This document shows positions 6,696-12,873 of a DNA stretch of 16,213 nucleotides, in pieces. Source of the stretch: JAPXSY01 sp034003585 (GTDB lineage Bacteria > Verrucomicrobiota > Kiritimatiellia > RFP12 > UBA1067); contig JAVEYH010000080.1 in assembly GCA_034003585.1 (NCBI GenBank), positions 1-16,213 on the forward strand, written 5' to 3'. The notes beneath the pieces are model-generated. The model worked only from the letters and a program-made list of their open reading frames with translations, was not told where the DNA came from and did not search any database. A program made the position numbers and the translations under genes. Numbering within the stretch: the first letter of the stretch is position 1; every line of letters begins with the position of its first letter.

Positions 6696-7724
6696 ATGAA
6701 CACCCCCTTCCCCATCCTGCTCAAAAAACTGATCGCGCGCCGGGACCTGACCGAGAACGAGGCGTTCGAGGCCGTCACCGCCATTCTGGCCGGCGAGATG
6801 ACGGAGGGCCAGATCGGCGCCTTTCTCTCCGCGCTCGCCGCCAAGGGCGAAACCGTCGAAGAGATCGCCGCGGGCGCCCGCGCGATGCGCGCCGCCGCGA
6901 CCCGCGTGCAGTCCCTGACTCCGGACACGCTCGACACGGTCGGGACCGGCGGCGACGGCGGCATGACCTTCAACATCTCCACCACCGTCGCCTTTGTGGC
7001 AGCCGGCGCGGGCGCCACCGTGGCCAAACACGGCAACCGGGCCAGCTCCGGCAAAAGCGGCAGCGCCGACTGCCTCGAACAGCTCGGGCTGAACCTCAGC
7101 GCGGATCCGGAAATCATGGAGCAGGCGCTGAATGAGATCGGGATCACGTTTCTCTTCGCGCCCTCGTTCCACAAGGCCATGCGCTATGCCGGACCGGTGC
7201 GCAAACAGCTCGGCGTCCGGACCCTCTTCAACCTGCTCGGGCCGCTCACCAACCCGGCGGGCGCACCCTGCCAGCTCATCGGGGTGTTCGCGCCGGACCT
7301 CACCGAAACCTTCGCCGAAGTCCTCCGGAAGCTGGGCTCGCGCCGCGTGCTGGTGGTCCACGGGCATGACGGCATGGACGAGATCACCCTGACCGCGCCC
7401 ACCCGCTGTTCGGAACTCCGGGACGGCCGCATCAAGACGTATGACATCGACCCGCTCGCCCTCTTCGACCGGCTCTGCGACAACGCCGACCTCGAAGGCG
7501 GCACGCCCGCCGACAATGCCGCCATCACCCGCGCCCTTCTCAGCGGTGAGCTGCACGGCCCGAAACGCGACATCGTGCTGATCAACGCCGCCGCCTCGCT
7601 GCTCGCCGCCGACCTCGCCGACGACCTCGCCGACGGGATCAGGAAGTCCGCGGAATCCATCGATTCCGGTGCGGCGCGGGATAAACTCGAGCAATTGATC
7701 TCGTTTTCACGGCAGACAAATTAG
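6696..7724 (+). CDS. trpD: Anthranilate phosphoribosyltransferase
   Basis: Joins anthranilate to PRPP, giving N-(5-phosphoribosyl)anthranilate, the second dedicated step of tryptophan synthesis. Seen: 342 residues, the usual length. GTGGDGG (83-89) binds the pyrophosphate of PRPP, NIST (93-96) follows, and KHGNRA (111-116) with the serine/glycine loop after it is the family signature. There is no fused TrpG amidotransferase domain. The start is taken at the ATG 7-9 nt past the -10, with no Shine-Dalgarno sequence. First gene of the cluster; trpC follows with a 2-nt gap. No Trp-rich leader peptide or T-box can fit upstream because the leader is essentially absent, so control is expected at the promoter palindrome. 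Confidence 0.96.
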   Translation: MNTPFPILLKKLIARRDLTENEAFEAVTAILAGEMTEGQIGAFLSALAAKGETVEEIAAGARAMRAAATRVQSLTPDTLDTVGTGGDGGMTFNISTTVAFVAAGAGATVAKHGNRASSGKSGSADCLEQLGLNLSADPEIMEQALNEIGITFLFAPSFHKAMRYAGPVRKQLGVRTLFNLLGPLTNPAGAPCQLIGVFAPDLTETFAEVLRKLGSRRVLVVHGHDGMDEITLTAPTRCSELRDGRIKTYDIDPLALFDRLCDNADLEGGTPADNAAITRALLSGELHGPKRDIVLINAAASLLAADLADDLADGIRKSAESIDSGAARDKLEQLISFSRQTN

Positions 7725-7726
7725 TA

Positions 7727-8530
7727 ATGTCCTTCCTCGACACCATCCTGACAGCCCGGCGCGCGGAACTCGCCCGCGCCCAGGCGCGCGTCCCGCAACC
7801 TCAGCTCGAACGGCTCGCCGCCGCGCGGCGCGACTCCCCGCGCGGCTTCGCCGCGGCGCTCGACGCGCCGGGCGTGCGCGTCATCGCCGAGATCAAGCGC
7901 GCCTCGCCCTCGGCCGGCGACATCCGTCCCGGTCTCGACCCCGCCGACCTGGCGCGGCGGTACGCCGAAGGAGGCGCGGCCGCGCTCTCGGTCCTGACCG
8001 AACCCGCTTTCTTCAAGGGTTCGGCCGCCGACCTCCGGCAGGCCCGCGACGCCGTCCCGCTCCCGGTGCTGCGCAAGGATTTCATCTTCGATCCCTATCA
8101 GGTGTACGAGAGCGCCGCCCTGCGCGCGGACGCCATCCTCCTGATTGTGCGGATCGTGGACGACGACACCCTGCACGCCCTTTACACGCTCGCCCGCTCA
8201 CTCGGTCTGGATGTCCTGACCGAGGTGTTCGACGAAGAGGACGCCGCGCGCGCACGCTCCCTGGGCGCGCCCCTGGTGGGAATCAACAACCGCGACCTCG
8301 CGCACTTCACCACCGACGTCACCCGCACCGCGCGTCTCGCCGCGCTGTTCCCGCCCGGCGTCCCCGTCGTGGCCCTGAGCGGGATCCGCACACCCGACGC
8401 CCTCCGCCAGAACCTCGCCTGCGGCATCCGCCGCTTCCTGGTCGGCGAGGCCCTCGTCCGCCAACCCGACCCCGTTGCCACCCTCCGCGCCTGGACCTCC
8501 CTGCCCGATCGGCACCCGAAGGCGGAGTGA
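7727..8530 (+). CDS. trpC: Indole-3-glycerol-phosphate synthase
   Basis: Closes the indole ring, converting CdRP to indole-3-glycerol phosphate with release of CO2. Seen: 267 residues forming a (beta/alpha)8 barrel. VIAEIKRASPS (52-62) carries the catalytic Glu and Lys, VLRKDF (114-119) the catalytic Lys 117, and GINNRDL, ALSGIR and VGEAL the later phosphate-binding strands. It is a stand-alone enzyme, not fused to TrpF as in E. coli. The ATG is 2 nt after the trpD stop with no Shine-Dalgarno sequence, implying translational coupling. Very rich in GCG/CGC codons, like the rest of the cluster. Confidence 0.96.
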   Translation: MSFLDTILTARRAELARAQARVPQPQLERLAAARRDSPRGFAAALDAPGVRVIAEIKRASPSAGDIRPGLDPADLARRYAEGGAAALSVLTEPAFFKGSAADLRQARDAVPLPVLRKDFIFDPYQVYESAALRADAILLIVRIVDDDTLHALYTLARSLGLDVLTEVFDEEDAARARSLGAPLVGINNRDLAHFTTDVTRTARLAALFPPGVPVVALSGIRTPDALRQNLACGIRRFLVGEALVRQPDPVATLRAWTSLPDRHPKAE

Positions 8531-8560
8531 GACGTTGTAACCCCAGAAACCTACCCCTCC

Positions 8561-8588
8561 CCAACTCCTAAATCCTACTTCCTAACTC
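8561..8588 (+). repeat. Degenerate 7-bp repeat, copy 1 (before trpF)
   Basis: Four units in register: CCAACTC, CTAAATC, CTACTTC, CTAACTC, trailing into CTCCCTT. It shares order and units with the arrays at 9322 and 11851. The consensus is about CTAAMTC. It places TAA stops in two frames. Confidence 0.8.
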
Positions 8589-8644
8589 CTCCCTTCCCTC
8601 CTCCTTTTTCCTTCTTCCCTTCTCCTTTTCCCACCCCTTCCCCC
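8582..8644 (+). promoter_or_regulatory. Polypyrimidine leader of trpF
   Basis: From 8586 to the trpF ATG every base but one (A at 8633) is C or T, about 58 bases. There is no Shine-Dalgarno sequence. It may serve as a pyrimidine-rich S1-type ribosome entry region or simply be degraded heptad repeat; on the opposite strand it is pure purine. Confidence 0.5.
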
Positions 8645-9346
8645 ATGCTCACGAACCTTAAAATCTGCGGCATCACCGAACGCGCGACCGCCCGGTTCTG
8701 CGCCGAGGCGGGCGTGGGCGCACTGGGTGCGGTTTTTTACGACAAGAGCCCGCGCTGCGTGACCCCGGCCCAGGCCCGCGCGCTCTTCGAGAACCTGCCC
8801 GGGCGCGTGGCGCGCGTCGGCGTGTTCGTCGATTGCCCGCCGGACGCGATCCTTGCGGTCGCGCGCGAGGCGCGGCTCACCACGCTCCAACTGCACGGCC
8901 GGGAATCCCTTGCCGACATCCGGCGCCTGCTGCCAGCCGGATACCGCGTGATCAAGGCGCTTACCCTCACCGGAGATTTTTTACTGAAAATCGCGCGGGA
9001 AATCCCTGCGGAAGCCGGGATTCTGGTAGAATGCGGCCAAGGGACCCTTCCCGGCGGCAACGGTACCGTCTGGAACTGGGCGGAAGCCGCGCCGCTGGCA
9101 GCCGAGAGGCCGTTCGCGCTGGCAGGCGGCCTGTCACCGGACAACATCGCCGCCGCGCTGCGCGGTTCGCGCGCGGCCGCGTGCGATGTCTCCTCCGGCG
9201 TGGAGATCCGCCCCGGAGTCAAAGACCATGACGCGATCAAAACACTTGCCAGCGCATTACGCAAACTCCCGGTTCAGACAGGCTCCCCGCCTTTCTGGCT
9301 GCCCCTCCCCTCACACCTCCCCAAACTCCTAAATCCTCCTTCCTAA
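8645..9346 (+). CDS. trpF: Phosphoribosylanthranilate isomerase, Glu-variant active site
   Basis: Amadori isomerisation of phosphoribosylanthranilate to CdRP, the step between TrpD and TrpC. Seen: 233 residues. LKICGI (5-10) has the catalytic Cys 8; SPRCVT, VGVFVD, LQLHG, ALAGGLSPDNI (158-168) and DVSSGVE (181-187) are family motifs. At the place of the usual LLD...GGTG...FDW it reads LVEC...GGNG...WNW, so Glu 129 stands where the general-acid Asp (D126 in Thermotoga) is expected. The natural end is about residue 208 (LASALRKL); the last 25 residues run on into the heptad repeat, whose CTAACTC unit supplies the TAA. The start has no Shine-Dalgarno sequence but lies right before the conserved first strand. 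Confidence 0.93.
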   Translation: MLTNLKICGITERATARFCAEAGVGALGAVFYDKSPRCVTPAQARALFENLPGRVARVGVFVDCPPDAILAVAREARLTTLQLHGRESLADIRRLLPAGYRVIKALTLTGDFLLKIAREIPAEAGILVECGQGTLPGGNGTVWNWAEAAPLAAERPFALAGGLSPDNIAAALRGSRAAACDVSSGVEIRPGVKDHDAIKTLASALRKLPVQTGSPPFWLPLPSHLPKLLNPPS

Positions 9347-9356
9347 CTCCTCCTTT
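9322..9356 (+). repeat. Degenerate 7-bp repeat, copy 2 (trpF end/aroF start)
   Basis: Five units in register: CAAACTC, CTAAATC, CTCCTTC, CTAACTC, CTCCTTT, then CCC and the aroF ATG at 9360. The TAA of trpF is bases 2-4 of the CTAACTC unit. The C-terminal residues PKLLNPPS of TrpF are encoded in and just before it. Confidence 0.8.
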
Positions 9357-9359
9357 CCC

Positions 9360-10469
9360 ATGAGCCACCCCAAACTCGAAAACGTCAACATCGAATCGGT
9401 CGTGCTGCTGGCCACGCCCCGCGAAATGAAGCGCGCGGTGCCCCAGACCTCGGCGTCGATCGCCACCGTAACCCGCGGCCGCGAAACCATCGAACGGGTT
9501 CTGGATGACGAGGACCACCGCCTGCTCGCGATCGTCGGCCCCTGTTCGATCCATCATCTCGAAACCGCCGAGACCTATGCGCGCAAACTCAAACAGGTGA
9601 GCGACGAGATCGCGGACACCATCTGCGTGGTGATGCGCGTCTACTTCGAGAAACCGCGCTCGGTGCTCGGCTGGAAGGGGCTCATCAACGACCCCTACAT
9701 GAACGACACCTTCCATATCGAGGAGGGCATCCGCATGGCGCGCCATTTCCTCGTACGCGTCGCCGAGATCGGCCTGCCCGCGGCCACCGAGGTGCTCGAC
9801 ACCCTGATGCCGCAGTACATCGGCGACCTGATCTCCTACTCCGTGATCGGCGCGCGGACCGCCGAGGCGCAGACCCACCGCGAGATCGCCAGCGGCATGT
9901 CCACCCCGGTCGGCTTCAAGAACTCGACCGACGGCTCCCTGGCCGGAGCCATCAACGGTATCCATGCCGCCATGGGATACCACCACTTCCTCGGCGTCAC
10001 CGAAGACGGGCTGCCGGCGGTCTTCAGCACCACCGGCAACCCCTACCCGCACATCGTGCTGCGCGGCGGCAAGCGCCCCAACTACGATGCCGCCAGCATC
10101 GCGTTCTGCGAGGCGGCGTTGCGCACGGCGCGCCTGCCCGTGCAGATCCTCGTGGATTGCAGCCACGGGAATTCGGAGAAACAACCCGAACGCCAGGGCA
10201 TGGTGCTGCGGGACCTGCTCACGCAGATCGAACAGGGCAACCGCTCCCTCCGCGGGTTCATGCTCGAGAGCCAGTTGGAGTGGGGCAGCCAGCCCATGCC
10301 CAAGGATCCCGGACAACTCAAACCGGGCGTCTCCGTCACCGACGCCTGCATCGATTGGGAGACCACGGAAGCCCTGCTGCGCGAGGCCCACGACCGCTAC
10401 AAAGTCGTGATCGAGGAACGGTACACCTCCTACGCCGGCCATGCCCGTACCCCCTCCCCTTCCCGGTAA
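9360..10469 (+). CDS. aroF: 3-deoxy-7-phosphoheptulonate (DAHP) synthase, class I alpha (AroF/G/H type)
   Basis: Condenses phosphoenolpyruvate and erythrose 4-phosphate, the first step of the shikimate pathway. Seen: 369 residues. VGPCSIH (59-65) carries the metal-ligand Cys 62, RVYFEKPR (93-100) and GWKGLIND (104-111) bind PEP, GARTAEAQTHRE (164-175), GFKNSTDG (185-192) and DCSHGNS complete the site. The N-terminal extension before residue 60 is the part that binds the feedback inhibitor in the E. coli isozymes, so end-product inhibition is likely; which amino acid cannot be read off. It sits between trpF and trpB, which suggests a Trp-pathway-dedicated isozyme. The ATG follows the repeat directly with no Shine-Dalgarno sequence. 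The isozyme letter is by analogy only. Confidence 0.94.
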   Translation: MSHPKLENVNIESVVLLATPREMKRAVPQTSASIATVTRGRETIERVLDDEDHRLLAIVGPCSIHHLETAETYARKLKQVSDEIADTICVVMRVYFEKPRSVLGWKGLINDPYMNDTFHIEEGIRMARHFLVRVAEIGLPAATEVLDTLMPQYIGDLISYSVIGARTAEAQTHREIASGMSTPVGFKNSTDGSLAGAINGIHAAMGYHHFLGVTEDGLPAVFSTTGNPYPHIVLRGGKRPNYDAASIAFCEAALRTARLPVQILVDCSHGNSEKQPERQGMVLRDLLTQIEQGNRSLRGFMLESQLEWGSQPMPKDPGQLKPGVSVTDACIDWETTEALLREAHDRYKVVIEERYTSYAGHARTPSPSR

Positions 10470-10476
10470 CGTGAAA

Positions 10477-10497
10477 GGTGCGCGGTGCGCGGTGTGA
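10477..10497 (+). repeat. Short 7-bp tandem repeat GGTGCGC
   Basis: Two exact units GGTGCGC (10477-10483, 10484-10490) and a third, GGTGTGA (10491-10497), directly after the aroF stop. The period is the same as the CTAAMTC arrays but the sequence differs. Confidence 0.6.
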
Positions 10498-10520
10498 CCG
10501 TTGAGGATCCCAGAACCCCA

Positions 10521-10565
10521 CGTTTCCCGTTGCCCACCCGTGACGCGGGAAACGCGCGGGAAACG
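10521..10565. promoter_or_regulatory. CGGGAAACG repeat set: candidate operator or terminator
   Basis: CGTTTCCCG (10521-10529) is the exact reverse complement of CGGGAAACG, found at 10546-10554 and again at 10557-10565. The latter two form an exact 11-bp tandem (CGCGGGAAACG x2). The inverted pair gives a 9-bp stem with a 16-nt loop, without a T run, so it may act as an operator just upstream of the trpB promoter or as a weak stop after aroF. A related core, TTTTCCCGC, lies 11 bp before the trpD -35 (6639-6647). Confidence 0.5.
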
Positions 10566-10584
10566 CGCGATCCGCCGATTCCGC

Positions 10585-10621
10585 TTGACAACCCCGCCAT
10601 TGTTTCTATATAAAGAAACGC
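10585..10621 (+). promoter_or_regulatory. trpB promoter with palindromic -10 and leaderless start
   Basis: TTGACA (10585-10590), then TATATA (10607-10612) or TATAAA (10609-10614) within GTTTCT-ATATAA-AGAAAC (10602-10619), and ATG at 10622. The -35 to ATG distance is 37 bp, the same as before trpD, and the block from 10600 to 10627 is identical to that promoter. It gives trpBA its own, probably co-regulated, promoter. Confidence 0.82.
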
Positions 10622-11854
10622 ATGAACGCCATGCCCTCCTCTTTTCCACCCACGGATTTTTCCACACACCCCTACCCCGACGCCACCGGGCACTTCGGAC
10701 CGTACGGCGGACGGTATGTCGGCGAGACGCTGATGTCCGCCCTGATGGATCTGGAGACCGCCTGGAACGGCGCCAAGAACGATCCGGTTTTTCTGGGTGA
10801 CTTCCATGCCATGCTGGCGAATTATGCCGGGCGGCCCACGCCGCTCGATTTCGCGGAGCGCCTCTCGGACCACATCGGCGGCGCGCGCATCTACCTCAAG
10901 CGCGAGGACTGCGCCCATACCGGCGCCCACAAGATCAACAACGTGGTCGGCCAGGGCCTGCTCGCCCGCCGCATGGGCAAACGCCGCGTGATCGCGGAGA
11001 CCGGCGCCGGCCAGCACGGCGTGGCCACCGCCACCATCGCGGCGCGCTTCGGCATGGGCTGCACCGTGTTCATGGGGGCCGAGGACGTGCGCCGCCAGGC
11101 GCCCAATGTGCTGCGCATGCGGCTGCTCGGCGCCGAGGTGATCCCCGTCACGTCCGGCACCAGCACGCTCAAGGACGCCATGAACGAGGCGCTGCGCTAC
11201 TGGGTCGCCGAAGTGCGCGACACCTTCTACATCATCGGCACCGTGTCGGGGCCCCACCCCTACCCCGCTATGGTGCGCGACCTGCAGCGCGTGATCGGCG
11301 ACGAGGCGCGGCGGCAGATGCTCGAACAGGTCGGCCGCCTGCCCGACCTGCTGGTCGCCTGCGTCGGCGGGGGCAGCAATGCCATGGGTCTTTTCTACCC
11401 CTTCCTCGACGACCCGTGCGCCATGCTCGGCGCCGAGGCCGCGGGCGAGGGCCTCGACACGCCGCACCACGCGGCCTCGATCTCCGGCGGCTCGCCCGGC
11501 GCGCTGCACGGCGCCATGACCTACCTGCTGCAGAACGACGAGGGACAGATTCAGGAGGCTTGGTCCATCTCCGCCGGACTCGACTATCCGGGCGTCGGCC
11601 CGGAGCACGCCCTGCTGCACGACCTCGGGCGCGTGCGTTACGAGGGCGTCACCGACCGCGAGGCGGTCGAGGCGTTCAAACTGCTCTGCAAATTCGAGGG
11701 CATCATCCCCGCGCTCGAGAGTTCGCACGCGCTGGCCGCCGCGATCAAAGAGGCCGCCAAACGGCCCCGGGAACAATGCGTGCTGGTCTGCGTTTCCGGC
11801 CGCGGCGACAAAGACCTCGACCACATCACCGCTTACATGAAAGCCAACCCCTAA
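10622..11854 (+). CDS. trpB: Tryptophan synthase beta subunit
   Basis: PLP enzyme joining indole and serine to give tryptophan; forms an alpha2-beta2 complex with TrpA and receives indole by tunnel. Seen: 410 residues. GPYGGRYVGETL near the start is the TrpB1 signature, EDCAHTGAHKINN has the Schiff-base Lys 104, ETGAGQHG (126-133) includes the catalytic Glu, and GGGSNAMG (249-256) holds the PLP phosphate. It is of the standard TrpB1 type rather than TrpB2. The first ATG is chosen because it sits in the block shared with trpD; Met 4 is a weaker alternative. The stop TAA is bases 2-4 of the first CTAACTC unit of the third repeat array. Confidence 0.97.
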   Translation: MNAMPSSFPPTDFSTHPYPDATGHFGPYGGRYVGETLMSALMDLETAWNGAKNDPVFLGDFHAMLANYAGRPTPLDFAERLSDHIGGARIYLKREDCAHTGAHKINNVVGQGLLARRMGKRRVIAETGAGQHGVATATIAARFGMGCTVFMGAEDVRRQAPNVLRMRLLGAEVIPVTSGTSTLKDAMNEALRYWVAEVRDTFYIIGTVSGPHPYPAMVRDLQRVIGDEARRQMLEQVGRLPDLLVACVGGGSNAMGLFYPFLDDPCAMLGAEAAGEGLDTPHHAASISGGSPGALHGAMTYLLQNDEGQIQEAWSISAGLDYPGVGPEHALLHDLGRVRYEGVTDREAVEAFKLLCKFEGIIPALESSHALAAAIKEAAKRPREQCVLVCVSGRGDKDLDHITAYMKANP

Positions 11855-11885
11855 CTCCTAAATCCTAACTTCTCACCCCTCCTTG
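11851..11885 (+). repeat. Degenerate 7-bp repeat, copy 3 (trpB end/trpA start)
   Basis: Units CTAACTC, CTAAATC, CTAACTT, CTCACCC, CTCCTTG in register. The three TAA triplets (11852, 11859, 11866) fall in all three forward frames, so any ribosome entering is stopped. The first is the actual trpB stop. Confidence 0.8.
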
Positions 11886-11888
11886 AAT

Positions 11889-12692
11889 ATGAACCGCATT
11901 GACCAAACTTTCCGCACCCTTGGCGCCGCGCGGCGCAAGGCGCTGGTCGCCTATTTCACGGCCGGCGACCCCGATTTCGACACCAGCCTCCGGATTCTGC
12001 TCGCGGCCTGCGCCGCGGGGGTGGACATCCTGGAGATCGGCGTGCCGTTCTCCGACCCGACCTGTGACGGTCCCGTCATTCAGGCGGCCTCGGCCCGCGC
12101 GCTGAAATCCGGCATGTCGCTTTCGAACAGCATCCGCCTCGCGGCCGCGGTGCGCGCCGCAACGCCCGCGCCCGTCGTGTTGTTCAGCTACTACAACCCG
12201 CTCTTCAAATACGGCCTGCAACGGGTGGCCGACGAGGTTGACGCCGCGGGCGTGGACGGCATGCTGGTTGTGGACCTGCCGCCCGAGGAGGCCGGGCCTC
12301 TGAGCAAGGCGCTCCGGGGCAAGGCGATCCACCTGATCCGCCTGGCGGCCCCCACCACCCGTCCCGACCGCGTCCGCATGCTGACCGGCGGCGCGGGCGG
12401 GTTCCTCTATCTCATCAGCCGCCTGGGCGTAACGGGCACCGGCGGGCTTGACTACGCCGCCATCGCGCAGCAGGCCGCCGCCGTCAAAGCCGCCTGCCCG
12501 CTACCGGTCTGCCTAGGCTTCGGCATCAGCACCGGCGCGGACGCCCGCGCGCTCGCGCCGCTGGCGGACGGCCTGATCGTGGGTTCGGCCTTCGTGCGCC
12601 TGATCGGGGACGCGCCCCCCGGCGCGGATCTGCCCGGCCTGATCGCGGACAAAGTCCGCGAGTTGCGCAGCGGTATGGATACCCCTTCCTGA
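11889..12692 (+). CDS. trpA: Tryptophan synthase alpha subunit
   Basis: Cleaves indole-3-glycerol phosphate into indole and glyceraldehyde 3-phosphate and passes indole to TrpB. Seen: 267 residues. DILEIGVPFSDPTCDGP places the catalytic Glu at 49 and Asp at 60, the same numbers as in the Salmonella enzyme. VVDLPPEE, GFLYLISRLGVTG and GFGIST are family loops, the last two binding phosphate. The frame also opens at a TTG (11883) within the last repeat unit, but ATG 11889 gives the matching residue numbers and is preferred. No Shine-Dalgarno sequence; 34 nt from the trpB stop. Last gene of the cluster. Confidence 0.96.
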   Translation: MNRIDQTFRTLGAARRKALVAYFTAGDPDFDTSLRILLAACAAGVDILEIGVPFSDPTCDGPVIQAASARALKSGMSLSNSIRLAAAVRAATPAPVVLFSYYNPLFKYGLQRVADEVDAAGVDGMLVVDLPPEEAGPLSKALRGKAIHLIRLAAPTTRPDRVRMLTGGAGGFLYLISRLGVTGTGGLDYAAIAQQAAAVKAACPLPVCLGFGISTGADARALAPLADGLIVGSAFVRLIGDAPPGADLPGLIADKVRELRSGMDTPS

Positions 12693-12753
12693 GTACGGCA
12701 GATCGGGCGGCTTGGAATTCCGCATTTTGTAACCGGGGTTCGAGTGTCGGTAG

Positions 12754-12797
12754 GGACGGTTCCCCGAACCGTCCGCGGACGCCTCGGGGAGGCGTCC
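12754..12797. repeat. Paired perfect hairpins, REP/BIME-like element
   Basis: GGACGGTTC-CCC-GAACCGTCC (12754-12774) and GGACGCCTC-GGG-GAGGCGTCC (12777-12797) are two perfect 9-bp stems with 3-nt loops, 2 bp apart. Flanking GGTAGGGAC and GTCCCCACC pair with each other with one mismatch, so the unit can also form one long structure. It lies between convergent genes, the common site for REP-type elements. Confidence 0.75.
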
Positions 12798-12842
12798 CCA
12801 CCCGGAACGACTACACTTTTTGTGAAAACGCTCTATCCGTGA

Positions 12843-12873
12843 GGACGGCGTATTCCATGCCGTCCGTTTATTT
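12843..12873 (+). terminator. Candidate terminator of the trp cluster
   Basis: GGACGGC (12843-12849) pairs with GCCGTCC (12859-12865) over a 9-nt loop and is followed by GTTTATTT. The T-rich run is on the plus strand, fitting an end for trpBA transcription. It overlaps the stop codon of the minus-strand gene. The arms resemble the REP-like hairpins just upstream. Confidence 0.5.
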
